Positions 43,654 through 51,916 of a stretch of DNA of 64,000 bases are shown piece by piece. The position numbers were made by a program, and so were the translations under genes. The DNA lies in contig JAHPZE010000019.1 of NCBI GenBank assembly GCA_019058365.1, positions 1 through 64,000 on the forward strand, read 5' to 3'. Within the stretch, counting starts at the first letter, position 1; every line of letters begins with the position of its first letter. The notes below the pieces were generated by a model that was not told the DNA's origin, ran no database searches, and worked only from the letters and a program-made list of their open reading frames with translations. The DNA is from Promethearchaeota archaeon. Lineage in GTDB: Archaea > Asgardarchaeota > Lokiarchaeia > Sigyniarchaeales > SOKP01.

Positions 43654-44778
43654 ATGAGCCGACAACGTAAAGCAAGAAAGCGAAGTAAAACAATTTTCGT
43701 GTTTATTTTTATTTGTGGATTTCTTTTAGGTTTTTCTACAACGAATTTTGTAATTACAAGTAGGGAGCAAAAAACACATATTACGATTATTTATAGTTCT
43801 GAAAAGGCAAGTTGGATGACAGTTGCTTATTCAGATTTTATGGATGAGTGGCAAATTTCCCATCCGGATGACCCAATAACGATTGACATGCAACCCTATG
43901 GCTCTTCAAACTCAATAATTAGTATTCTCAATGGTGAGATTTATCCTACTATCTGGAGTCCTGCAAGCTCAATTTGGATGCCATTATTAAACTCTAAATG
44001 GGCAGATCTGTCTCATAGTTCCATTCCTATAGTAAATATTAGCGCTGCAGTTAAAATTATATATTCACCGATAGTAATTGCTACGTGGGAATCTTTTAAT
44101 CAAACTCACAATATAAAGGGATTCAAAGATGTGCATAATCTGACTTTAGATCCAACTGTAAACATTAGAATGGCTCATACTGATCCCCGTTTATCAAATT
44201 CAGGTTTTATGACTGTGATAATGGCATTATCTGCTGCTTCTGGTACTTCTTCAGAGAATTTAACAATGTCTGATCTTACAAATCCCAACAATCAACAATG
44301 GTTAAGAGAATTTGAGTCTAGTGCTGTAGTGTATGGAACATCTACAGGTTTCTTAGCACGTTATATGAAAGATCAGGGCCCTACTGCTTTGAATATAGCT
44401 TTCTTATATGAAAATTTAATAAGAGATATTTCAAGCACAGCTACAGGAGGAAAAATCATTGCTATTTATCCAGAGGAAGGTACCTTATATAGTGACCATC
44501 CATTTTGTATATTAAATGCTGATTGGATTAGTCCTCAGCAAAGAATAGTAGCTGAAGCATTCCTTAATTTTCTAAATGAAAATCGAACCGTTATTTCTGC
44601 CTTGGAGTATGGATTTAGACCCATTGATCCTTCAATTCCATTAGATCCTGAAGTATTTAACTATGAGACTAATGGAATTGCCTATGAGCTTAATGTTCCT
44701 GAAATGAATACACCATTAGATGGAGATGTATTATTAAAAATCCCCGATTTATGGTTATTGTGTAAAGCAACAGCATAA
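43654..44778 (+). CDS. ABC importer substrate-binding protein
   Basis: A 374-residue exported binding protein. An Arg/Lys-rich start (RQRKARKRSK) is followed by one hydrophobic segment near 13-32, a signal anchor. The mature part has a type II binding-protein style: ITIIYSSEKASWM, the YGSSNSI loop and IWSPASSIW, with later DHPFCILNADW. These resemble binding proteins for inorganic anions or unknown solutes. It is the first of four transporter genes, with a 12-18 base gap to the neighbours. The adjoining permease has features of sulfate/molybdate/tungstate systems. Substrate is not decided; the nearby phosphate genes make an oxyanion plausible. Confidence 0.78.
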   Translation: MSRQRKARKRSKTIFVFIFICGFLLGFSTTNFVITSREQKTHITIIYSSEKASWMTVAYSDFMDEWQISHPDDPITIDMQPYGSSNSIISILNGEIYPTIWSPASSIWMPLLNSKWADLSHSSIPIVNISAAVKIIYSPIVIATWESFNQTHNIKGFKDVHNLTLDPTVNIRMAHTDPRLSNSGFMTVIMALSAASGTSSENLTMSDLTNPNNQQWLREFESSAVVYGTSTGFLARYMKDQGPTALNIAFLYENLIRDISSTATGGKIIAIYPEEGTLYSDHPFCILNADWISPQQRIVAEAFLNFLNENRTVISALEYGFRPIDPSIPLDPEVFNYETNGIAYELNVPEMNTPLDGDVLLKIPDLWLLCKATA

Positions 44779-44796
44779 GAGAAAATAATAATTAAA

Positions 44797-46473
44797 ATGT
44801 TAAAAAAAAATAATAAAGAAAATCAAAGTTTTAAAGAAGAGTATCTGGAAGAGGAATTGAAATTACCTCTTAGTCTAAAAATAGACAGATTCTTTTCTAA
44901 ATCAATATATAGAAAAAGCTTAGATACTATTGTAATTATATTCTTTATTTTGGTTATTATAGGTCCAATAATTAACATCTTTGCTACAATTCTTTTAAAT
45001 ATTCCTGCAATAAATAAAGATGTTTTTAATGATGAATTATTAGGTAATTTACAGTGGCTTAACATACTGAGAGCTTTGGGATATTCCTTCTCAATTGCAT
45101 CTATAGCTGTTGGGTTTGATATTATTATTGCCTTCCCTATTTCCATAATTTTAACTCGTTATAATTTTAGAGGGAAAAAAATTCTTGATGCTATGGTAGA
45201 TTTGCCAATGGCAGTTCCTACAAGTGCATTAGGGTTTTCCATAATGTTGTTTTGGGGAATATTTGGAATCGAACCTGGATTTACACTGATTTTACTTGGA
45301 CATATTGTCTTTACCTTTCCATATATTGTACGGAACATGAAGATAGTATTAGAAAAAACTGCTACACTTTATGAAGATGCAGCCCGAACCCTTGGTGCTC
45401 CAGGGATTACAGTATTTCGAACTATCACAGTTCCGTTGATGAAGGAAGGATTAATAGCCGGTGCTGTTCTTGCATTTACAAGAAGTTTAGGTGAAACTGG
45501 TGCTACAATTATTCTTTCAGGTTTAGTAGAAACTGCGCCAATTCTTATTGTTGGTTTTAGAAGGCAATTAGAGCTACCATCTGCTTCATTATTAGCAGGA
45601 ATATTAATAACTGTATCTATTTTGCTATTATTTTCAATAAAATTCTTAACGCGTAAAGTAGGAATCCCTGTTAAATCTGTATGGCCAAAAATTGAAAGAT
45701 TTTTAAGTAAAAAGAATTTAAGATATTTAAGGGATGTTTTAACTTTAACAATTCTTTTCGTTGTGATTCTTATCCCTGCTTTTTATATTTTGGTAGAAAT
45801 TGTTGGAGAGAATATCATAGGGGAAGTATTTTTAGGCCAAGACTATAAATGGGTATTTATATATACAAGTTTTATTTATTCAATAGAAATTGGAGCTTTA
45901 GCTGTATTTATAAATCTCATTTTTGGAATACCTTTTGCCTTTATAATTACAAACCGAAATTGGGGGAAGTTTATTACATTTTTAGATACTATTTTAGACA
46001 TCCCCATTGCAATTCCTTCAGCAGCTTTAGGATTTGCAACATTCATGTTTTGGGGGCCAGTTGGTTTAGGATTATTTCAATCTGGGTTTTTTATGATCCT
46101 GTTTGTACATGTTGCTTTTACATTTCCATATATGGTTCGACCTATTATCGGAGTTTTGGAATCTTCAAATAAAGGTGTCGAGGAAGCTGCTCGTACTTTA
46201 GGTGCTTCAAATATGACTGTATTTAGAAAAATTACTCTTCCTAATATAAAACAAGGAATGATTGCGGGAGGTATCATGACATTCACACGTTCACTTGGAG
46301 AAACAGGTGCAACTATTGTTGTAATGGGAGGTATACGGACTGTTCCAGTACTAATTGTGGATTTCGTTGAGGCAAATGCTTATGCATCAGGAATCTTTGC
46401 TAGTGTTATTGTTATAATTTTTAGTACATTCCTAATTTTTGCTTTAAGAGCGGTAAGCAAAAAGGGAGGATAA
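44797..46473 (+). CDS. ABC importer permease, two fused domains
   Basis: A 558-residue membrane protein with two repeated permease halves (about 45-290 and 310-555), each with about six helices and an EAA coupling motif: EDAARTLGAPGITVFRTITV near 189 and EEAARTLGASNMTVFRKITL later. Both halves end with FTRSLGETGAT, the pattern of CysT/ModB/WtpB anion permeases. One chain thus replaces the usual two permease subunits, so each half may contact a different ATPase. The next gene's start is four bases after this stop. Its structure suits an importer for a small anion. Confidence 0.85.
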   Translation: MLKKNNKENQSFKEEYLEEELKLPLSLKIDRFFSKSIYRKSLDTIVIIFFILVIIGPIINIFATILLNIPAINKDVFNDELLGNLQWLNILRALGYSFSIASIAVGFDIIIAFPISIILTRYNFRGKKILDAMVDLPMAVPTSALGFSIMLFWGIFGIEPGFTLILLGHIVFTFPYIVRNMKIVLEKTATLYEDAARTLGAPGITVFRTITVPLMKEGLIAGAVLAFTRSLGETGATIILSGLVETAPILIVGFRRQLELPSASLLAGILITVSILLLFSIKFLTRKVGIPVKSVWPKIERFLSKKNLRYLRDVLTLTILFVVILIPAFYILVEIVGENIIGEVFLGQDYKWVFIYTSFIYSIEIGALAVFINLIFGIPFAFIITNRNWGKFITFLDTILDIPIAIPSAALGFATFMFWGPVGLGLFQSGFFMILFVHVAFTFPYMVRPIIGVLESSNKGVEEAARTLGASNMTVFRKITLPNIKQGMIAGGIMTFTRSLGETGATIVVMGGIRTVPVLIVDFVEANAYASGIFASVIVIIFSTFLIFALRAVSKKGG

Positions 46474-46477
46474 TCTC

Positions 46478-47623
46478 GTGCCCACTATAGAATTAGTGAA
46501 AGTTACAAAAACATTTAATGAAGGAAAAGTTCTTGCTGTGGATAATATTTCTGTAAGAATTGAGCACGGGGAATATGTTTTTTTAATAGGGCCTACTGGT
46601 TGTGGAAAAACTACAACACTTAGAATGATTGCGGGACTTGAAGAACCAACTAAAGGAAAAGTTTTAATAGATGAAAAAGACGTTAAAGGCATCCCTCCTG
46701 AAGATAGAGATATGGGTTTTATTTTTCAGCATTTCGAAATTTTTGATCATTTAACAATATGGGAAAATGTAACTTTCGGTTTAGAAATGCGAGGCTATGA
46801 TGATGATTATATCATTAAAGAAGCTGAGAAAGCTCTCAAGACTGTTGATTTATTACAGTATGCTGATGAGTATCCATCAATTTTTGGAAATCCCGGGCTG
46901 CAAAAATTAGGTATAGCTAGAGCTATTGCAACTGGAGCTAAAATTTTAATTATGGATGAGCCATTAGGATCTCTAGATCCTAAAGTATCTAAAGTTTTCC
47001 GTCATGAATTGAGAAATTTAGTAAAAGATTTGGGTCTTACCGCTATACATGTCACTCACAATCAAGAAGAATCAATGGCTATAGCCGATAAAATAATTAT
47101 TATGAGAGGAGGAAAACTTCTTCAAATGGGATCTCCTTATGAATTATATGAAAATCCTGATAGTATTTTTGTTGCAAATTTTTTAGGAGAAACAAATTTT
47201 CTTCAAGGTTTTGTACTAAAGTTGCTTGAAGATAAAGAAATGGAAATACGTATTCGTTTAGGTGGTCCTAAATTAAATACTAATAATTTTAATAATAAAT
47301 TTAATTTAGATGATAATGTAGTAATCGCTTTTCGCTTCGAAAATGTATATTTATTTCCAGAAGGTTATGATTTTAAAACTAGTCAATATGATTGGTCAAA
47401 TATGCAATTCTTTAAAGCAATTTTAGAAAATTCAAGATTTATTGGAGCAACAAAAAGATTTTACTTATATTTAGATAATGGTGATAAATTTATATCAGTA
47501 AAGCCAGGTAATTTTGAGGAAAGCTTTATACCCGGACAAAGATTAATAATTGGAATTCACAAAGATGATATCCATGTATTTAAAGCCCCAGAAAACATTC
47601 TATATGAACTCTCTTTATCATAG
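46478..47623 (+). CDS. ABC importer ATPase 1 (degenerate signature motif)
   Basis: A 381-residue ABC ATPase with a C-terminal regulatory (TOBE-like) domain from about 240. Walker A GPTGCGKTT (38-46), Q-loop Gln84 (IFQHF), Walker B with Asp160-Glu161 (LIMDEP) and switch His194 (VTHNQ) are all normal. The signature LSGGQ is replaced by FGNPG (136-140) before LQKLGIARA. Paired with the next gene, its own ATP-binding face would meet the good signature of the partner. The start is GTG, with GGGAGGAT a few bases upstream, inside the previous stop region. Family: CysA/ModC/PotA-like importers. Confidence 0.85.
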   Translation: MPTIELVKVTKTFNEGKVLAVDNISVRIEHGEYVFLIGPTGCGKTTTLRMIAGLEEPTKGKVLIDEKDVKGIPPEDRDMGFIFQHFEIFDHLTIWENVTFGLEMRGYDDDYIIKEAEKALKTVDLLQYADEYPSIFGNPGLQKLGIARAIATGAKILIMDEPLGSLDPKVSKVFRHELRNLVKDLGLTAIHVTHNQEESMAIADKIIIMRGGKLLQMGSPYELYENPDSIFVANFLGETNFLQGFVLKLLEDKEMEIRIRLGGPKLNTNNFNNKFNLDDNVVIAFRFENVYLFPEGYDFKTSQYDWSNMQFFKAILENSRFIGATKRFYLYLDNGDKFISVKPGNFEESFIPGQRLIIGIHKDDIHVFKAPENILYELSLS

Positions 47624-47634
47624 GTGAAAAACTA

Positions 47635-48858
47635 GTGGTACATATTGAATTGAAAAATGTCTCAAAAAAATTTAGAAATTTCACAGCATTAGATAATATT
47701 TCAGTAGAGATTAAAGATAGGGAATACTTTATTATTTTAGGTCCTACTGGAGCCGGTAAAACTACTTTCCTTAAACTTATCGCGGGACTTCTTAAACCTG
47801 ATTCTGGAATGATATTTTTTGATGGTAAGGACGTAACCAAAAAATCTGCTGGTGAAAGAAACATTGGTTTTATGTTTGAAAACTATGCTTTATTTCCTCA
47901 TATGAATATTGTCGAAAATATTTCTTACAGTGGTCGGGTTCATGCAAGAGATCCTCAAGCCACTCAAACTCTAGTTGATCAAGTCTTAATGATGACTCTA
48001 TTAACAGGGAGAAATGATGCATATCCAAATGAGTTAAGTGGTGGAATGAGACAAAGAGTTGCCTTATGTCGATCCTTGCTAAATCTAGAGCAGACAAAAT
48101 TATTGATTTTAGATGAACCTTTAAAAGCGCTTGATGCTGGACTTAGAATGAGTTTAAGTAGAGAATTACTCCTAATGGCAAAATCTAAAGAATTAGGCTT
48201 GACAGTTGTTCATGTTACCAATGATGAAGAAGAAGCAATGATGGCTGCTGATAGAATAGCAGTAATTAATCAAGGTAAACTTGTTCAGATTGGGACACCC
48301 CATGAAATTTATTATCAACCTAAAGATCTTTTTGTTGCAAACTTTTTAAGCGAAATCAACTATTTTGAAGGAATTTGTACTAAAAAAGAAATACCAGCAT
48401 GGGATATTTACAGTAAATCAAAACAAGGAGATAAATTCTTCAAGAAGATTCAAGAAGATTCGGTTCCAATGCCAATAAATATTGGCTTTAAAAATGTTTT
48501 TGCTGGTTATTTAAATGAATCACAATATAATGAAATTCAGCATGGAGATAAAGTATTATTAATTGTTCGAGCCAACCACATGAAAATTCGGCTTGGTAAT
48601 CGTGTTAATGAAAAGAAAAATGCAATCTTAGGAATTATACTCCGTCGTAAATTTATGGGAGTATTCTACCGATTCGAAATCCTTGTAAAAATAAACCATA
48701 AAGATAAAGTTATTGTCGTCACCAGATCAGCCACTTATGAAATTCATAAATCATTTTTAGAGAATTCTGAAGTAACATTATATTTTCCAAAAGAGTTAGG
48801 GATAATAATCAAGCATCCTGGTGATAATGTAATAAAAGAAGTATTAAAATTAGAATAA
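47635..48858 (+). CDS. ABC importer ATPase 2 (degenerate Q-loop and switch residue)
   Basis: A 407-residue ABC ATPase with a longer C-terminal domain. Walker A GPTGAGKTT (36-44) and Walker B Asp160-Glu161 are intact, and the signature LSGGM (134-138) is canonical. But the Q-loop glutamine is Glu82 (MFENY), and the switch histidine is Asn196 (VTNDE). In a heterodimer with ATPase 1 the two defects fall together in one composite site. The gene starts at GTG 47635, with AGGTGA seven bases upstream overlapping the previous stop, so the two are coupled and probably made in equal amounts. The transporter unit ends here; DUF47 follows after 54 bases. Confidence 0.85.
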   Translation: MVHIELKNVSKKFRNFTALDNISVEIKDREYFIILGPTGAGKTTFLKLIAGLLKPDSGMIFFDGKDVTKKSAGERNIGFMFENYALFPHMNIVENISYSGRVHARDPQATQTLVDQVLMMTLLTGRNDAYPNELSGGMRQRVALCRSLLNLEQTKLLILDEPLKALDAGLRMSLSRELLLMAKSKELGLTVVHVTNDEEEAMMAADRIAVINQGKLVQIGTPHEIYYQPKDLFVANFLSEINYFEGICTKKEIPAWDIYSKSKQGDKFFKKIQEDSVPMPINIGFKNVFAGYLNESQYNEIQHGDKVLLIVRANHMKIRLGNRVNEKKNAILGIILRRKFMGVFYRFEILVKINHKDKVIVVTRSATYEIHKSFLENSEVTLYFPKELGIIIKHPGDNVIKEVLKLE

Positions 48859-48912
48859 AAATAATAAATAATATTGAAATAAAGAAGAATATAAAAATAA
48901 AAGGGATATTTT

Positions 48913-49599
48913 ATGAGTTCTTTAATGGAATGGTTTAAATCTCGGAATGAAGAAAATGCAATGAATTTAGCTTTAGTTCATACTCAGAAAGTTCTTGAAT
49001 GTATTGTTGAATTTGATAAAGGTCTATCTTTTCTTCTTGAGGAAAAAAATATTGATCTTGCGTTAAAAGTTTTTTTCCGAGTTGATGAATTAGAACACCA
49101 AGCTGATGGAATCCGCAGAAATATTTTAAATATGATATCTCAAGCTGAACTTCCATCTAAAATCCGTGAGAATTTAATGCATCTTGTTAAAAGAATTGAT
49201 GACATTGCGAATGCAGCCAATGCGAGTGCTAGGATTCTCATCTCCATGAATCATATGGATTTTATGAGCTTGGGGGATGATGTTCATAAAAATATCTTGG
49301 AGATTTCAAGAATTTCAGTAGAAGCTGTTAAAAAAGTAAATAAAATGGTAGACCTATTATTAAAAGCAGAGGAAGTAAATATCCAGAGGTTAGGAGAAGA
49401 AGTGAATAAGTTAGAACATCAATGTGATGAAAAGCATTACGCAATAAGTAGAAGTTTAGTATCAAGCAATCTACAAATTAATCCATTTAGCGCAATTGTA
49501 ATTTACAATTGTATCTCTGCCATGGAAGCAATTAGTGATAATGCAGAGGATGTAGCTGATTATATAATAATGCTTACATTAGCAAAAAGACTAAAATAA
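48913..49599 (+). CDS. DUF47/PhoU-like protein
   Basis: A 228-residue helical protein of the DUF47 (Pit accessory, PhoU-related) family. The repeating metal-binding-type acids are seen in VDELEHQADGIRRNI, KRIDDIANAANASA and the closing ISDNAEDVADYI. PhoU-like proteins control phosphate transport, and DUF47 members usually sit beside PitA transporters. No pit gene is here; instead it follows the ABC importer and faces the pst genes. It may be the regulator of the importer, which would suggest that phosphate is its cargo. This is an inference from neighbourhood. Confidence 0.82.
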   Translation: MSSLMEWFKSRNEENAMNLALVHTQKVLECIVEFDKGLSFLLEEKNIDLALKVFFRVDELEHQADGIRRNILNMISQAELPSKIRENLMHLVKRIDDIANAANASARILISMNHMDFMSLGDDVHKNILEISRISVEAVKKVNKMVDLLLKAEEVNIQRLGEEVNKLEHQCDEKHYAISRSLVSSNLQINPFSAIVIYNCISAMEAISDNAEDVADYIIMLTLAKRLK

Positions 49600-49644
49600 A
49601 CATTTTATTTCTAGAAATATCCTTTTAAGGCGTATATCAACCTT

Positions 49645-50262
49645 TTAAAGATTTAGTACTTTTTTTTGCTTTTCAGTATTTTGTTTTAAAAGAATTATTG
49701 ATTTTTCTCTCGCTTTTAACATTGATCTTTCCTTAACTCCTTTCATTTCATTAGAGGGTAGAATTTCTTCCTTTAACACTCTTTTAAAAAGTAAATATTC
49801 ATCTTTTCTAGAGATAAATGGATCAACCCTCTCATCATGAATAAATTCCTCAATTGAAGTATTTTTTCCATTACAATTCCCTTCAGTAAGATCGAAACGA
49901 TAATCTTTATACACTAAAAAACAATGTGCCATTGGTACATAGGGAAGTTTATACTTATTTAATATTTCATTTGTGCCTGTTGAGATTACCTCAGTGAGTT
50001 TATAAACACCGACATGCTTAAAAAGAGGTATTTCTAATTCTTCAGCAAGACCTGCTATAACTGCATGTTTAGATGTGCAAGTGCCTTTTTTTTCTTTAAA
50101 AAAAATTAATTTGTCATCATAATTTGTATTGTATCCATATTCAATACCATGCACGTAATTACAAGCATCCTTGAAATTTTTAATTCTAAGTTCCAAGAAT
50201 TTTTTTGATATTTCTCCTACAGGTTTAATTTCAGCATCCGGCAAGTTGTTATATGAATCCAT
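49645..50262 (-). CDS. Transglutaminase-like (papain-fold) protein
   Basis: A 205-residue protein with the Cys-His-Asp pattern of the transglutaminase-like fold: Cys near 62 in KKGTCTSKHAVIAGLA, His in PMAHCFLVY, then Asp in YRFDLTEG. The family includes proteases and amide-bond enzymes; specificity unknown. No signal peptide, so probably cytoplasmic. It lies between the DUF47 gene (convergent) and phoU (same direction, 149 bases away). A role in phosphate physiology is not supported by sequence. Confidence 0.72.
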   Translation of the reverse strand: MDSYNNLPDAEIKPVGEISKKFLELRIKNFKDACNYVHGIEYGYNTNYDDKLIFFKEKKGTCTSKHAVIAGLAEELEIPLFKHVGVYKLTEVISTGTNEILNKYKLPYVPMAHCFLVYKDYRFDLTEGNCNGKNTSIEEFIHDERVDPFISRKDEYLLFKRVLKEEILPSNEMKGVKERSMLKAREKSIILLKQNTEKQKKVLNL

Positions 50263-50411
50263 AAAAATCTTCTTAGATTATTTAAATAGGTTTTAATTCT
50301 GTCACTTAATTATTGTTTATAAAATTATTTTCTAATAATTATAAGAAAAATTTTGTCATTTTTTCAATTCTCAGGAATAAAGATTTATTTTAATAACTAA
50401 GAAATCTCGGC

Positions 50412-51065
50412 TTAGGTAATCTCTTTATGCTCACCGGTTACCATATAATGAACTTTCTCAGCGATTTTACATGCATTATCCCCACATCTTTCCAAATATC
50501 TTGAAATCATAATGAAGAAAGCACATGGTGTAATTGTTTTAGCATCCTCCATCATATAAGTTATACATTCTCTAAATATCGACCATCTCATTTCATCAAT
50601 CTCATCGTCTCTTTGTTCAAAATTTGCATAATATTTACTATCCGATTCTTCAAAAGCTTTCAAAGCATCGACAATCATAGATTTTGTATGTTCCCACATA
50701 TGCTGTATATTAACAAATGGTGCAGGATAAGGTTTCTTTCTTGATAACTCTTCTACCACTGAAGCAATATCTTTTCCATATCTCCCTATTCTAGCAAGAT
50801 AAGTAATCATTTTTAAAATTGTAGCTAATCTTCTTAGATCTATTGCCATTGGTTGGTATAATGCAATTAATCTCAAAGCTTTTGCTTCTATATCTGCATC
50901 CAATTCTCTTATCTTATGTTTCTTGTTCACTGTAACTTTAGCTAATTCGATATCCTGAGTTGCTAAAGCTTTCATTGCATCGTCTAACATTCCTAAGACT
51001 AAATTACCCATATCGCCAATTTCTTTCTTTAATGCAAAAATTTCTTTACGCATTTCTTTTGCCAT
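50412..51065 (-). CDS. phoU: PhoU phosphate-transport regulator
   Basis: A 217-residue PhoU with two three-helix repeats. Acidic metal-binding motifs appear in KKHKIRELDADIEAKALRLI and in the C-terminal ERCGDNACKIAEKV. PhoU restrains the Pst transporter when phosphate is plentiful. The gene follows pstB with an 11-base gap, preceded by AGGTGG seven bases before its ATG, and thus closes the operon pstCA-pstB-phoU. It acts in the cytoplasm, touching PstB. Confidence 0.93.
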   Translation of the reverse strand: MAKEMRKEIFALKKEIGDMGNLVLGMLDDAMKALATQDIELAKVTVNKKHKIRELDADIEAKALRLIALYQPMAIDLRRLATILKMITYLARIGRYGKDIASVVEELSRKKPYPAPFVNIQHMWEHTKSMIVDALKAFEESDSKYYANFEQRDDEIDEMRWSIFRECITYMMEDAKTITPCAFFIMISRYLERCGDNACKIAEKVHYMVTGEHKEIT

Positions 51066-51076
51066 TAAAAATCCAC

Positions 51077-51910
51077 CTAACCAAATCTTCCTGTTATATA
51101 ATTTTCTGTTAATTCTTGCTTAGGATTTTCAAAAATTTGGGTAGTTTCACCAAATTCGATCATTTTTCCTAAATACATAAGACCCGTATAATCACTTATT
51201 CTTGCTGCTTGTTGCATATTATGGGTAACAATTATCACTGTCCATTCTCTCTTCAATTCAAGTATTAATTCTTCAATTTTTTGTGTTGCTATTGGATCAA
51301 GAGACGCTGTTGGTTCATCCATTAAAAGTATTTCAGGTTTAACTGCTAAAGCTCTCGCTATACATAGTCTTTGTTGTTGCCCTCCGGATAATCCCAACGC
51401 AGATTCATCTAGTCTCTCATAGACCTCATCCCATAATACTGCTCTCTTAAGACATCTCTCTGTAATTTCATCTAAGATTTTATCTCCAATAATTTTATGA
51501 ATTTTTGGACCATATGTAATATTGTCATATATAGTCATCGGAAAAGGATTAGGTTTCTGAAAGATCATTCCAATCTTTTTTCTATTCAATCTTACATCAG
51601 CACCTTTAGCATAGAGGTTCTTGCCTTGAAATAGAACTTCACCTTCAATTCTACATCCATCTATTACATCATTCATTCGATTTAAACATCGTAATAATGT
51701 ACTTTTACCACATCCAGATGGTCCAATAATAGCAGTTACTTCGTTTTTTTTAAATTTCATATTGATATCTATCAATGCCTGTGTCTCATCATACCAAAGA
51801 TTCAAATTTTTACATTCAATTATTATTTCATTTTGATTTTTACTTACATCATTCATGCTATTCTCTTTTTCGATTTTTGTTTTATTTCTATTATTAATTT
51901 TTAAAACCAA
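51077..51910 (-). CDS. pstB: Phosphate ABC transporter ATPase
   Basis: A 277-residue phosphate importer ATPase. Walker [11 protein letters not shown]-loop IFQKPNPFP (the PstB-specific pattern), signature LSGGQQQR, Walker B LLMDEP and switch His in IVTHN are all intact. The TTG start at 51910 is backed by GGTGAT five bases upstream, which overlaps the pstCA stop codon (translational coupling). An internal ATG (codon 19) would skip a 54-base coupling signal. Part of the pst operon. Confidence 0.95.
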   Translation of the reverse strand: MVLKINNRNKTKIEKENSMNDVSKNQNEIIIECKNLNLWYDETQALIDINMKFKKNEVTAIIGPSGCGKSTLLRCLNRMNDVIDGCRIEGEVLFQGKNLYAKGADVRLNRKKIGMIFQKPNPFPMTIYDNITYGPKIHKIIGDKILDEITERCLKRAVLWDEVYERLDESALGLSGGQQQRLCIARALAVKPEILLMDEPTASLDPIATQKIEELILELKREWTVIIVTHNMQQAARISDYTGLMYLGKMIEFGETTQIFENPKQELTENYITGRFG

Positions 51911-51916
51911 GGTATA

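Noticed and set aside
45849..46172. 107-residue frame inside the permease gene
   Set aside because: Out-of-frame reading of the second permease half, rich in Tyr/Phe/Cys; a shadow.
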